A stretch of DNA of 40,272 bases from Candidatus Hydrogenedentota bacterium (GCA_029565395.1 JAKQOG010000118.1:1-40272), one strand, 5' to 3'. Shown: positions 1 through 8,472, numbered from the stretch's first letter. Notes: a model not told the origin generated them from the sequence alone. A program made the numbers and translations.

Positions 1-306
1 GGTATTGGTGGCGATGGTTTGTTCCGGATGGGAATAGGAATAGGCCACGCTGGTAATGGCGCCCAAATGGAATACGGTGTCCGCACCCGCCACGGCACGT
101 CGTACAAATTCTGCATCACGCAGATCGCCTCCAATCAGTTCGAGGAGGTCGTGATGAATGCCGGCCAAATACCCGGGATGATAGAGAGGATCGCCATGCA
201 CCATGCCTCTCACCACGGCGCCCATCGATAGCAGCCGTTCGCAGAGATGGCTTCCGATAAATCCCCCCGCGCCGGTAACCGTGACCCGTATTCCCTTCCA
301 GTTCAT
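1..306 (-). CDS. NAD-dependent epimerase/dehydratase (N-terminal part, cut by window edge)
   Basis: Read on the minus strand from the ATG at 306, the frame stays open for 102 codons to base 1, so only the N-terminal part is present. Residues about 8-20 contain VTGAGGFIGSHL, the glycine-rich Rossmann nucleotide-binding loop of extended short-chain dehydrogenases. A later segment, GADTVFHLGAIT, matches the second conserved NAD-pocket strand of the family. Members convert nucleotide sugars (epimerases, 4,6-dehydratases). An AAAGGA ribosome-binding site lies about 11 bases upstream of the ATG. The gene diverges from a glycosyltransferase, which fits a role in surface polysaccharide precursor supply. 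Family assignment is firm; the substrate is unknown. Confidence 0.88.
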   Translation of the reverse strand, partial: MNWKGIRVTVTGAGGFIGSHLCERLLSMGAVVRGMVHGDPLYHPGYLAGIHHDLLELIGGDLRDAEFVRRAVAGADTVFHLGAITSVAYSYSHPEQTIATNT

Positions 307-498
307 AACGCTACACATCCTTTAATCTTTTTCTAATTCTTTGGCATTGTCTTCCCGTGATTCCCGTCTCCAGTATACGTCATTCCGCCAAAATCGTCTA
401 TGGGAAATTTGAAGGTGGTTCTGTTGGCGGAAATTCTCTCTTTTCTTTCCCAGGTTGTTTTTGGTAGGATGTGGATATAGGAGAGGAGACGTGTACGC

Positions 499-1602
499 AT
501 GAAGATCGCCATCATCGGGATTCGCGGCGTGCCTGCGCGGTATGGTGGTCTGGAAACGTGCGCGGAGGAGGTGGGATCCCGTCTGGCGGCACGGGGGCAC
601 GAGGTGATTTGTTATTGCCGGTCCACGCCGGAAGACGATCATCTGATGGAATTTAAGGGGATCAAGCGCATCGTACTGCCGAGTCTTCGATACAAAATAA
701 CAGATACCTACTCTCATTCATTGCTGGCCTTGGGGCACGCGTTCCGGATCAAACCGGATATTATTCTGGCCTTTAATGCAGCCATTGCCACGTTGTGCAT
801 TGTTCCAAAAATTTTCGGCTATAAAATCGTGCTGAATCCAAATGGATTTGACTGGCGGCGTCCGAAGTGGGGATGGTTTGGCAAACGGTTTATTTTCGCT
901 TCGTCATATATGGCGGCAAAAATGTGTGATCGGTTGATCATAGACGCAAAATCGGTATGTGAATATTACATACAGGATTTCAAATGCGACGCCGTCCACA
1001 TTCCCAACGGCGCCAATATCGATCCGGAGTCCAGGAATCCGGAGATCCTGCAACAGTACGGCCTGGAAAAAGACGGGTATTTTCTTTTTCTAAGCCGCCT
1101 GGTGGTGGACAACAGTTGCGAGTATGTGATTAAAGCCTTTGAAGGGCTGAAAACGGACAAAAAGCTGTTCATGGGGGGGCCAAGCGAGGCGGGCGACCCG
1201 TATGCGGAAAAGTTACGGGAAACAAAAGACCCGCGCATTATCTTTCCAGGCCCTATTTATGATCCCGTGCATGTAAAAGAGTTGCACCATGGCGCCATTG
1301 CCCTTATCCATGGCAACCAGCCCGGAGGGACAAGTTTGGGTTTGCTTAAAGCGTTAGGGCTGGGGACCTGCGTGATGACGCTCAACACCACCGATAATGC
1401 CTATGTGGTGCAGGATTCCGGGTTGACCTATGAGCTTTCCGTGGATAGTCTGCGTGAGAAAATGCAGTATGTCCTGGATCACCCGGAGCGCGTGGCGGAA
1501 TTGCGCAAGAAGGCGGTCGAACGCTGCCGCGAAGGGTATAGCTGGGATCATCTGACGGATGAATACGAGGCCGTGCTCATACAGGCGGCCGGGACCCGTT
1601 AG
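499..1602 (+). CDS. DUF1972-type family 4 glycosyltransferase
   Basis: This 367-residue protein starts IAIIGIRGVPARYGGLET, the signature of the DUF1972 donor-side domain found in rhamnosyl- and other glycosyltransferases of GT-B fold (residues about 1-185). The C-terminal half is a GT1/GT4-type nucleotide-sugar-binding domain, with the conserved loop PGGTSLGLLKALGLG starting at residue 275. Such enzymes add a sugar to a lipid-linked or growing surface glycan in the cytoplasm. No signal peptide or membrane span is seen. A GGAGAGGAG ribosome-binding site sits about 10 bases before the ATG. The divergent epimerase next door supports an exopolysaccharide or O-antigen role. Donor and acceptor cannot be told from sequence alone. 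Confidence 0.88.
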   Translation: MKIAIIGIRGVPARYGGLETCAEEVGSRLAARGHEVICYCRSTPEDDHLMEFKGIKRIVLPSLRYKITDTYSHSLLALGHAFRIKPDIILAFNAAIATLCIVPKIFGYKIVLNPNGFDWRRPKWGWFGKRFIFASSYMAAKMCDRLIIDAKSVCEYYIQDFKCDAVHIPNGANIDPESRNPEILQQYGLEKDGYFLFLSRLVVDNSCEYVIKAFEGLKTDKKLFMGGPSEAGDPYAEKLRETKDPRIIFPGPIYDPVHVKELHHGAIALIHGNQPGGTSLGLLKALGLGTCVMTLNTTDNAYVVQDSGLTYELSVDSLREKMQYVLDHPERVAELRKKAVERCREGYSWDHLTDEYEAVLIQAAGTR

Positions 1603-1718
1603 AAATCACGTGCCCCCATTCCTTAAGACGGATAAATGCCTGCCAAAATAAAAAGGCGGCAGTTGCGGCGGCAGGGGTGTCCTCTCTATGATTATCGGCA
1701 CAGGAGTGAACATAGATT

Positions 1719-1952
1719 ATGCCCTCGCGGATAAGCAAAGAGGACGCCGAAATCTTTACCCGGCGCTGGGAACTGGTGAATGCCGCCCAACGGGAAGAAC
1801 TCCGGCAAATGACTCCGGAAGAACGGTTGCGGCGATTGGACGCGCTCTATGTATCCGCGCGTGAAATGGGCTGGAATACCCGCAACCCGGAAGAAGAAGC
1901 CAAGGTCCGTGAAACCTGGCTGGCATTGAGGCGCTATTATGGGGTTCGGTGA
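1719..1952 (+). CDS. Small charged hypothetical protein, partner of the overlapping nucleotidyltransferase
   Basis: This 77-residue ORF is strongly charged and predicted helical (EEERLRRLDALYVSAREMG-like centre). It has no membrane segment and no recognised domain. An AGGAGTGA ribosome-binding site lies about 12 bases upstream of the ATG. Its last 14 bases overlap the start of the next gene, so the two are probably translationally coupled. Small helical ORFs directly before nucleotidyltransferases with a GG...TxDxD motif are a recurrent layout, sometimes reported as toxin-antitoxin-like pairs. That role is inferred from gene arrangement, not from any motif in this protein. Confidence 0.7.
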   Translation: MPSRISKEDAEIFTRRWELVNAAQREELRQMTPEERLRRLDALYVSAREMGWNTRNPEEEAKVRETWLALRRYYGVR

Positions 1953-2526
1953 AACGGCATCCGCATCCATTGCCACCGCATTGCCCGATGTGGCCTCATG
2001 GCTCGCCGAGGCGAAAGCGCCCTATTGTTTGATTGGCGGGGTGGCGGCTTCGATACTCGGTTCCGCGCGAACCACCCTGGACATAGACGTGCTCATCGTA
2101 TTGGAAGAAACGAAGTGGGATGCGGCACTCGCGTTGGCGGGGAAGCACGGTTTGGTTCCACGAATATCCGATTGCATGGCGTTTGCACGGAAATCGCGGG
2201 TGCTGTTACTCAACCATCACCCAAGCGGAGTGGACGTGGATGTAGTCATTGCAGGTCTTCCATTTGAGCAGGAACTTGTCCAAAATGCCGGGCTTTCAGA
2301 AGCAGGCGCGATAAAGATGCACGTGGCCCGGCGGGAAGACCTTATCATTATGAAAGCGGTGGCACAACGTCCGCGGGATATGGCCGATATTGAGGGAATG
2401 CTTAATTCCGCTTCTTATATAGATTGGCCGTATATTGAATCTTGGGTACAACAGTTTGCGCAAGCCTTGGATCGAAGTGATATGGTCCAAGCGCTTCTAC
2501 AGCTTAAACAAAAGAGTCAGCATTGA
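1939..2526 (+). CDS. Nucleotidyltransferase fold protein (AbiEii/DUF6036-like)
   Basis: The 195-residue protein carries the nucleotidyltransferase superfamily core: GGVAASILGSARTTLDIDVL at residues 33-52, with the Gly-Gly turn and the two metal-binding aspartates D48 and D50. A later acidic pair, D99/D101 in SGVDVDVVI, is a candidate for the third metal ligand. The C-terminal half is helical and contains RREDLIIMKAVAQRPRDMADIE, resembling the conserved K..A...R..D..D segment of AbiEii-type and related nucleotidyltransferases. Such proteins transfer a nucleotide to RNA, protein or a small molecule, and several are toxins. The start codon overlaps the preceding 77-residue ORF by 14 bases. The target is unknown. 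Confidence 0.8.
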   Translation: MGFGETASASIATALPDVASWLAEAKAPYCLIGGVAASILGSARTTLDIDVLIVLEETKWDAALALAGKHGLVPRISDCMAFARKSRVLLLNHHPSGVDVDVVIAGLPFEQELVQNAGLSEAGAIKMHVARREDLIIMKAVAQRPRDMADIEGMLNSASYIDWPYIESWVQQFAQALDRSDMVQALLQLKQKSQH

Positions 2527-2554
2527 GTTCTCAGTTGGAAGGAGTTACTACAGT

Positions 2555-5500
2555 ATGAAAATGACAAGATGGCGGTTTATTGCGTTTTGTGCGGTCGCGG
2601 TGATGGGGTCCCTCAATTCCTTCGGTGAGGATATCGCATCGGCCCGCGCATTGTTTGAGAATCCCACGCGGGATTACACCACCGCGCCGTTCTGGGTCTG
2701 GAACGATATGCTCACCGACCAGATGATGAAGGATACGCTGGCCGATCTGGCAAGTCAGGACATCCAACAGGTCTTCGTGCATCCCCGCCCCGGCTTGATG
2801 ACACCCTATCTTTCCGAAGATTGGTTTCATCTTTGGGACTTGACCTTCAAGGAAGCCGAGAAATACGACATGAATGTCTGGATATACGATGAAAACTCGT
2901 ATCCATCAGGTTTCGCGGGCGGCTTTGTACCGGATGTGATGCCGGAATCGCGGGGGCAGGGGTTGATACTAAATGAAGTTAAGACTCCCGGAACGCTGGG
3001 GAATGCCGTGATCGCGATCTACCGGAAAACAGGTGATGCGTACGAAAACATCACGGAAAAAGTGCGGGCGGGGGAATCGTTCCCCGAAGGCTCCTACCTT
3101 GTGGCGGCCGTCCAGCAATCAAATACCTCTCCCTGGTTTGGAAACAAATTTTATGTTGATTTGCTCAAACCAGGGGTTACGGAAAAGTTCCTTGAAATCA
3201 CACTGGAACCCTACCGCCAACGCTATGGGGCGGAGTTTGGCAAACGGATGCCAGGATCGTTCACGGATGAACCGCACTTGCGCCCCGCAGGCGGATTTCA
3301 TTGGACAAATGACCTCCCGCAGTGGTTTGAAAAACGTTGGGGGTATTCTTTAATCGACAATTTGCCCAGCCTCAAAGATCCCGTGGGGGATTGGAAAAAA
3401 GTCCGGCATGATTATTATCAATCACTCCTGGAGTTGTTCATCGAACGGTGGGCCAAACCCTATTTCGCGTATTGCGCCAAGCATGGCATCGAGTTCACCG
3501 GGCATTACTGGGAACATGAATGGCCGAACACGGGGTCCGCGCCGGACAATATGGCGATGTGTGCATGGCAGCAACGGCCCGGCATTGATATTCTTTTTAA
3601 TCAATACAACGAGGGGCCACACGCGCAGTTTGGCAATGTCCGCGCCGTACTGGAACTTGCCAGCATTGCCAATCAGATGGGTTGGAAACGCACGTTGTGC
3701 GAAGTCTACGGTGGCAGCGGGTGGGATGCCCGATTCGAGGATTTCAAGCGCATCGGCGACTGGATCAATGTATTAGGCGTGAACACGATGAATGAGCACC
3801 TCTCACACATCTCGCAACGGGGTGCGCGTAAGGGCGATTACCCGCCGTCATTCTCGTATCACACCCCATGGTGGGGGCAGTATCGTGTATTGGAAAATTA
3901 CTTCACCAGGACCACGGCAGCCATCACACGCGGCGAGCAAATCAACCAAATTCTAGTAATCGAACCGACCACCACCGCGTGGATGCTCCAAGGCGCGGGC
4001 GAACCGCTGGAAACGCTCGGAAACACCTTCCAGCAACTCGTCACCATGCTGGCGCAGGCACAGGTGGAATTTGACCTGGGTGCGGAAGACACCATTGCCG
4101 CCAATGGCTCTGTAAATGAGGCGGCATTTGTCGTGGGCAAGCGTTCCTATCATACCGTAGTGATTCCGGCCTTGACCGAAAATCTCAACCGTAAAACCGT
4201 CGATCTGCTCGATCAATTCCTGGCCAAGGGCGGCATAGTGATGTGCTGTGGCGAAGTCCCGGCCCGCGTGGATGGACAAGCTTCGGAGCGCGGAGCCGTT
4301 TTGGCAAAACAAAAAGGATGGAAACAACTGGAATCCGCGCAATTGACGGGGGAACTGGCCGCGCGCAACACGGATGGCTTTGCTGTGCGCCGCGCGGAGG
4401 GAGACAAAGGAATTCTGTATCATCAGCGCCGCCAATTATCCGATGGAGATCTTTTGTTTTTGGTGAATACCAGCATCGAGGCGCCAGCGGCAGGGACCGT
4501 GGAAAGCACGGCGAAAAGCGTTCAGGAATGGAATCTGGAAACGGGTGCGATTGGGCCGTATGCCTTCGCCAAGAGCCAGAAAGGCGTCACCGTGAACTTC
4601 TCCCTGCCGCCCTGCGGGAGCCTTTTGTTGCTGCTCTCGGACGCGGCGGTTGAACCGGTTCCCGCGAAAGATGCGCCCGCACAGGCCGTGGCGGCGGCCG
4701 ATTCACTTAAGATTCAGCGGATGGCGGTCAATGTCCTCACGCTGGACTACGTAGACGTGAAGGCGGGTGATTCAACCAAAGAAAACATGTTGTTCCATCG
4801 CGCATCAGAAATGGTGTTCAAGGCAAACGGCATCCACCGGAATCCATGGGATCATGCCATTCAGTTCAAGGATGAATACATCAGCAAGACCTTCCCTAAG
4901 AAAAGCGGTTTTGAGATAACCTACCGTTTCACCATTGAAGGGGAGGTTCCGAAGCCACTGTATTTCGTAATGGAACGGCCGGATTTATACACCGTGCGCT
5001 GCAACGGCAAAAAAATTAAGGCGCCGGAAGGGGCGTGGTGGTATGACCGGTCCTGCGGGAAAATGGAAATCTCCCATCTGGTCAAGCCAGGCGAAAACCG
5101 GATCGTAGCCAAGGCGGAGCCCTTCACCATCTATCATGAAATTCAGCCCGCATACGTGATCGGTGATTTCTCGCTAAAGCCTGTGGAGAAGGGATTTGTG
5201 ATTGCCGCGCCACAAGCGCTGGAGCTTGGCCCGTGGAACACGCAGGGCGCGCCGCTCTATGGCGATGCAGTGTCATATACCCAAGAATTTAATGTGACAT
5301 CGTTGGCGAAACAGTACCTCGTAAGCCTGCCGAAGTGGTATGGCAGCGTGTCACTGGTTAAAGTGAATGGAAAAGAAGCCGGGCACATTTACCGTCAACC
5401 CTGGGAATGCGACGTGACAAAAAATATCGTCGCGGGTGAAAACACGGTGGAAGTGACGGTGTATGGCACCTTGAAAAACACTATCGGCCCGCACCATGAG

Positions 5501-5632
5501 AATCCGCCGCTGGGCATCGCCAGCCCCGACATGTTCCGTAAAGGCCCTGAAACGGGCCCGCCCCCCGGCGCGGAATACAGCACGGTTGGTTATGGCCTGT
5601 TCGAGCCGTTTACGTTGCTGGCTGGAGAGTAA
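2555..5632 (+). CDS. Secreted GH106-like glycoside hydrolase (alpha-L-rhamnosidase-type)
   Basis: The start chosen is the ATG at 2555, preceded by GGAAGGAG about 10 bases upstream. It gives a 1025-residue protein opening with a signal peptide (MKMTRWRFIAFCAVAVMGSL, cleavage near residue 24). An ATG 120 bases upstream in the same frame would bury the signal peptide and overlap the previous gene. The N-terminal half resembles the (beta/alpha)8 domain of GH106-type enzymes: VFVHPRPGLMTPYLSEDW, VWIYDENSYPSGFAGG, and an acidic TDEP motif at residues 237-240. The C-terminal 300 residues look like beta-sandwich sugar-binding modules. Likely periplasmic or exported and active on rhamnose-containing or related glycans. 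Substrate assignment is tentative because this superfamily is broad. Confidence 0.75.
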   Translation: MKMTRWRFIAFCAVAVMGSLNSFGEDIASARALFENPTRDYTTAPFWVWNDMLTDQMMKDTLADLASQDIQQVFVHPRPGLMTPYLSEDWFHLWDLTFKEAEKYDMNVWIYDENSYPSGFAGGFVPDVMPESRGQGLILNEVKTPGTLGNAVIAIYRKTGDAYENITEKVRAGESFPEGSYLVAAVQQSNTSPWFGNKFYVDLLKPGVTEKFLEITLEPYRQRYGAEFGKRMPGSFTDEPHLRPAGGFHWTNDLPQWFEKRWGYSLIDNLPSLKDPVGDWKKVRHDYYQSLLELFIERWAKPYFAYCAKHGIEFTGHYWEHEWPNTGSAPDNMAMCAWQQRPGIDILFNQYNEGPHAQFGNVRAVLELASIANQMGWKRTLCEVYGGSGWDARFEDFKRIGDWINVLGVNTMNEHLSHISQRGARKGDYPPSFSYHTPWWGQYRVLENYFTRTTAAITRGEQINQILVIEPTTTAWMLQGAGEPLETLGNTFQQLVTMLAQAQVEFDLGAEDTIAANGSVNEAAFVVGKRSYHTVVIPALTENLNRKTVDLLDQFLAKGGIVMCCGEVPARVDGQASERGAVLAKQKGWKQLESAQLTGELAARNTDGFAVRRAEGDKGILYHQRRQLSDGDLLFLVNTSIEAPAAGTVESTAKSVQEWNLETGAIGPYAFAKSQKGVTVNFSLPPCGSLLLLLSDAAVEPVPAKDAPAQAVAAADSLKIQRMAVNVLTLDYVDVKAGDSTKENMLFHRASEMVFKANGIHRNPWDHAIQFKDEYISKTFPKKSGFEITYRFTIEGEVPKPLYFVMERPDLYTVRCNGKKIKAPEGAWWYDRSCGKMEISHLVKPGENRIVAKAEPFTIYHEIQPAYVIGDFSLKPVEKGFVIAAPQALELGPWNTQGAPLYGDAVSYTQEFNVTSLAKQYLVSLPKWYGSVSLVKVNGKEAGHIYRQPWECDVTKNIVAGENTVEVTVYGTLKNTIGPHHENPPLGIASPDMFRKGPETGPPPGAEYSTVGYGLFEPFTLLAGE

Positions 5633-5653
5633 GCCGGGTATCGAAAATAAAAA

Positions 5654-5754
5654 TGGGAAGTCTGGGAGGCCTGGGAAACCTGGGATGAATGGGATGAATG
5701 GAATTCACCAGATCCCGGATCTCAGACCCCGGATCCCGGACCCCGGATCCCGAT
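5654..5754. repeat. Low-complexity intergenic repeats: TGGGA-type and CCCGGATC-type
   Basis: Between the two hydrolase genes, 5654-5701 is an imperfect tandem of units like TGGGAAGTC, TGGGAGGCC, TGGGAAACC and TGGGATGAA. It is followed at 5711-5754 by repeated CCCGGATC/CCCGGACC units. The TGGGA-type stretch has a close relative at 20754-20793, also just downstream of a plus-strand stop codon, so it is a dispersed family rather than a chance run. No coding potential is visible. Confidence 0.75.
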
Positions 5755-5776
5755 AGCAAATGGGAGAGTTTTGACT

Positions 5777-6979
5777 ATGCGAAACACCTTTCTGTTGTTT
5801 GTGATGCTGGGCACGGCAGGCCTGGCTTCTGCTCAGACGGTTGAGATTGTGCCATTCGAGGTGAAACTCGAAACAGTGCAGAAATTCTGGGATGGAACCT
5901 ACGATTGGGCGCAGGTGTGGGCCGGGGTGATTCCCGGCGCGGGCCATGACGGGCAACCGGCGATTATCATCACTACGCAAAAGGAAAATAACAAGAGCGA
6001 CGATTATTATCTTGGAGTTAACACGTTGCGCAGCGATGATCTTGGCAAAACCTGGACCAAACCCGAGCCGCATCCGGAACTCGAACCGCATCACAATCCC
6101 GATGGCACCATCAAAGGATTGTGCGACTTCGTATCCGGATATCACCCGCCCACGGGAAAATTCCTCATCACGGGCCATACGGTGTTCTATGCGAATGGGC
6201 GTTTGGCCCCACAACCCTATCCCCGTGCCACCGCGTATGCCATATATGATCCCAAAACCAACCGGTGGACACAATGGCAGGAATTAGAAATGCCCGACAA
6301 GGACAAGTTCTATAATTCCGGGTCGGGTATGTGCCAATGGGTGCTCGAATCCGACGGCACGCTGCTCTTGCCCGTCTATTATCATTCAAAATCCGCGGAT
6401 AACCGTGAATGCAGTTCCGTAACCGTGCTGCGGTGCGCCTTCGATGGCGAAAACCTGAAGTATCTCAACCACGGGGATGAATTGCATCATGACGTTCCCC
6501 GGGGACTCTGCGAGCCATCCCTGGCGAAGTTCCAAGGGAAATATTACCTGACGCTTCGCAATGATGAGCGGGGTTATGTCACCTCCGGTGAAGACGGACA
6601 GCACTTTGCCCCCAAAAAGCCCTGGACCTTCGATGATGGCGCGGAACTCGGCAGTTACAACACCATGGAACATTGGATTGCACACGAAAAAGGTCTTTTC
6701 CTGGTCTATACGCGGCGCGGCGCGAATAACGACCACATCATCCGTAACCGCGCGCCGTTATTCATGGCGCAAGTGGATCCCCAACGCCTTGTTGTACTTC
6801 GTTCCACCGAACGCGCCCTCGTGCCCGAACGCGGCGCGAGCCTCGGCAATTTTGGAGTGGGTAAAATCAGCGACAACGAATTCTGGGTGACGGTTGGCGA
6901 GTGCATGTATACCCCCGAATGCGAAAAACGTGGCGCCGACGGCTCCATGTTCGCCGCACGGGTGCTGTTTAACCGGTAA
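5777..6979 (+). CDS. Secreted sialidase/BNR-repeat beta-propeller protein
   Basis: The ATG at 5777 has GGGAGAG 8 bases upstream and begins a signal peptide (MRNTFLLFVMLGTAGLASAQ); the mature part starts near residue 20 and the protein has 400 residues. An Asp-box, SDDLGKTW, lies at about residues 86-93, and a degenerate second one, SGEDGQHF, near residue 275. Both are typical of six-bladed sialidase-fold propellers. Length fits a single propeller without carbohydrate-binding modules. The canonical GH33 arginine triad cannot be assigned confidently by eye, so sialidase activity is not claimed. It follows the GH106-like gene on the same strand after a 144-base gap with repeats, so the two may act on the same glycan. 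Confidence 0.75.
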   Translation: MRNTFLLFVMLGTAGLASAQTVEIVPFEVKLETVQKFWDGTYDWAQVWAGVIPGAGHDGQPAIIITTQKENNKSDDYYLGVNTLRSDDLGKTWTKPEPHPELEPHHNPDGTIKGLCDFVSGYHPPTGKFLITGHTVFYANGRLAPQPYPRATAYAIYDPKTNRWTQWQELEMPDKDKFYNSGSGMCQWVLESDGTLLLPVYYHSKSADNRECSSVTVLRCAFDGENLKYLNHGDELHHDVPRGLCEPSLAKFQGKYYLTLRNDERGYVTSGEDGQHFAPKKPWTFDDGAELGSYNTMEHWIAHEKGLFLVYTRRGANNDHIIRNRAPLFMAQVDPQRLVVLRSTERALVPERGASLGNFGVGKISDNEFWVTVGECMYTPECEKRGADGSMFAARVLFNR

Positions 6980-7021
6980 TTGTAAAGGTACTATTAACTA
7001 ATCCCACAAATGAATATTTTG

Positions 7022-7051
7022 TTGAATGAGTCATGCTTTGAGATGTATAAA
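7022..7051 (+). promoter_or_regulatory. Predicted sigma-70-type promoter of the accessory cassette
   Basis: TTGAAT at 7022-7027 and TATAAA at 7046-7051 are separated by 18 bases and lie 44 bases before the ATG of the truncated AlbA_2-like ORF. The surroundings are AT-rich. This is the best promoter match between the sialidase gene and the cassette, judged by eye only. Confidence 0.5.
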
Positions 7052-7095
7052 TAGTGCAAAACAATAGACTATGAGTAGGTGAGGCAATAGAGAAT

Positions 7096-7224
7096 ATGGG
7101 ACGAGCGGAAGATCTACATGACCGAATTCTCGTTGAGGGAGAAAGTGCGATTGACGCCTTTATTGAGGACCGTAAATCCGAAGAACTCTTTCTGGACTTT
7201 AAGCGTTCAGCAAAATCAAGATGA
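7096..7224 (+). pseudogene. Truncated AlbA_2 (Schlafen-like) DNA-binding domain ORF, first 42 residues only
   Basis: The ATG at 7096, with a GTGAGG-like ribosome-binding site upstream, opens a 42-codon frame ending in TGA at 7222-7224. The peptide contains RILVEGESAIDAFIEDRKSE and then ELFLDFKRSA. This closely resembles the N-terminus of AlbA_2-domain, ATP-binding proteins, in which the segment is normally followed by the conserved AKAISGFGNSEGG-type region. That region is missing in all three frames, so the rest has been deleted rather than merely frameshifted. The promoter and start are intact, so the peptide may still be made. The DUF3800 gene begins 46 bases after the stop. Family recognition is from memory of this motif. 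Confidence 0.6.
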
Positions 7225-7270
7225 CGAATCAACTTATCATAAAATTCTTCAAACCAAGTATGAAGCAAAT

Positions 7271-7981
7271 ATGAGCACACTATTTAATATCTACTGTGAT
7301 GAATCCTGCCATTTGGAGAAGGACCGGCAACCCGTAATGGTATTAGGCGCAGTCTGGTGTCCAAAGGATCGCAGCCGGGAAATTAGCGTACGATTACGAG
7401 AAATCAAACACAAGCACCATATACCTCCTCGGCAGGAAGTGAAATGGACCAAGGTGTCTCCTTCCAAGGAAGCATTTTATTTGGATTTGTTAGACTATTT
7501 CTTTGATGATGATGACCTTCATTTTCGGGGTGTGCTCATACCTAACAAATCAAAGCTCAATCATGATCTGTTTGGACAGACTCATGATGACTGGTACTAC
7601 AAAATGTTCTTCGAGCTTCTGAATGTCATTATCGACCCTCTACACCGATATCACGTTTACTTGGATATCAAGGACACATGGAGCCGGATGAAGGTAGCCA
7701 AACTCCACAAAGTGCTGAGTAATGCCAAATATGATTTCTCACGGCATATTATTGAGCGGATCCAAACTGTTCGCTCTCACGAGGTAGAGATGCTTCAACT
7801 CGCTGACCTGTTGATTGGGGCAGTCGGCTATGTTAACCGGAATTTGAGTCAGAATCATGCGAAAGTGGCTTTCGTTGAAAGGATGAAAAAGCGCTCCGGA
7901 CGAAAACTCACGGCGACAACACTCTTGCGTGAAAGCAAAGTGAATCTGCTTCGTTGGGAAGCTTCGGAACCACTGTTATGA
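7271..7981 (+). CDS. DUF3800 domain protein
   Basis: The start is placed at the ATG at 7271 (MSTLFNIYCDESCHLEKD), because DUF3800 proteins typically begin with a strand ending in a D-E-S/A motif; in-frame sequence upstream overlaps the AlbA_2 remnant. The protein has 236 residues. The N-terminal YCDESC, the central VYLDIKDT and the C-terminal HEVEMLQLADLLIGAVGY fit the acidic-residue pattern of this RNase H-like family, whose D..D..E/D residues are thought to bind metal. The biochemical role is not established; members often occur in mobile or defence-associated cassettes. No clear Shine-Dalgarno precedes this ATG, so coupling to the upstream ORF is possible. Its stop overlaps the next start by 4 bases. 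Confidence 0.82.
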   Translation: MSTLFNIYCDESCHLEKDRQPVMVLGAVWCPKDRSREISVRLREIKHKHHIPPRQEVKWTKVSPSKEAFYLDLLDYFFDDDDLHFRGVLIPNKSKLNHDLFGQTHDDWYYKMFFELLNVIIDPLHRYHVYLDIKDTWSRMKVAKLHKVLSNAKYDFSRHIIERIQTVRSHEVEMLQLADLLIGAVGYVNRNLSQNHAKVAFVERMKKRSGRKLTATTLLRESKVNLLRWEASEPLL

Positions 7982-8472
7982 GCAACCGCCCGTTATGGCT
8001 TCCTGAGATTCTTTCCGTGGATGGAGAATGGGAAGACATCCTGCCAAACTTGTATTTCGTATTCGAAAAAGACTTCCCTCGTGGTCATCCAATGTATGAT
8101 AACAGGCCAGTTTGGTGGAATCGCACCATACGCCCAGGTGAGAAATATGAAGAAGGGTTTTGGCATCTCATTACAAGATCGGATAAACAGACATGCAGCC
8201 GGTTGCTTGACCCTCGCCGCGCAGAACGTTTACCTTGGTGCGCCCCCACTATCTTGCACAGCGATGCAACAGAGATTCAGATTTGGGACTATTCTGAAAG
8301 TTCCGGCAGGATACGAACATATTTATGGTTACAGGATTATGATTATTTGGTGGTTTTAGAGAAACGCCATCAACGCGGGAGAGCAATTGCATTTCTTATA
8401 ACTGCATATTATGTAGATGGGGAAAGAACCAGGGAAAACTTGCGGCGAAAATTTCAGAAACGACTTACATAA
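7978..8472 (+). CDS. Uncharacterised protein, possibly of BECR (RelE/barnase-like) nuclease fold
   Basis: The gene starts at ATG 7978, overlapping the DUF3800 stop by ATGA, and encodes 164 residues without signal or membrane segments. Visible landmarks are the FWHLITR motif near residue 61, two arginine-rich stretches (LDPRRAERLPW), a YLVVLEKR strand, and a final strand FLITAYYVDGER followed by a basic tail (RRKFQKR). An early histidine, a central arginine and a late Thr/Tyr strand is the general arrangement of small BECR-type RNases and phage polyvalent-protein nucleases. This fold assignment is inference from pattern only. The overlap with DUF3800 indicates that the two proteins are made together. 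Confidence 0.7.
   Translation: MSNRPLWLPEILSVDGEWEDILPNLYFVFEKDFPRGHPMYDNRPVWWNRTIRPGEKYEEGFWHLITRSDKQTCSRLLDPRRAERLPWCAPTILHSDATEIQIWDYSESSGRIRTYLWLQDYDYLVVLEKRHQRGRAIAFLITAYYVDGERTRENLRRKFQKRLT

Noticed and set aside
322..717. 131-residue minus-strand open frame crossing the glycosyltransferase start
   Set aside because: It overlaps the real gene and its ribosome-binding site, and encodes no recognisable domain.
2435..2554. Upstream in-frame extension of the GH106-like gene
   Set aside because: It would overlap the nucleotidyltransferase and hide the signal peptide; the ATG at 2555 has a strong ribosome-binding site.
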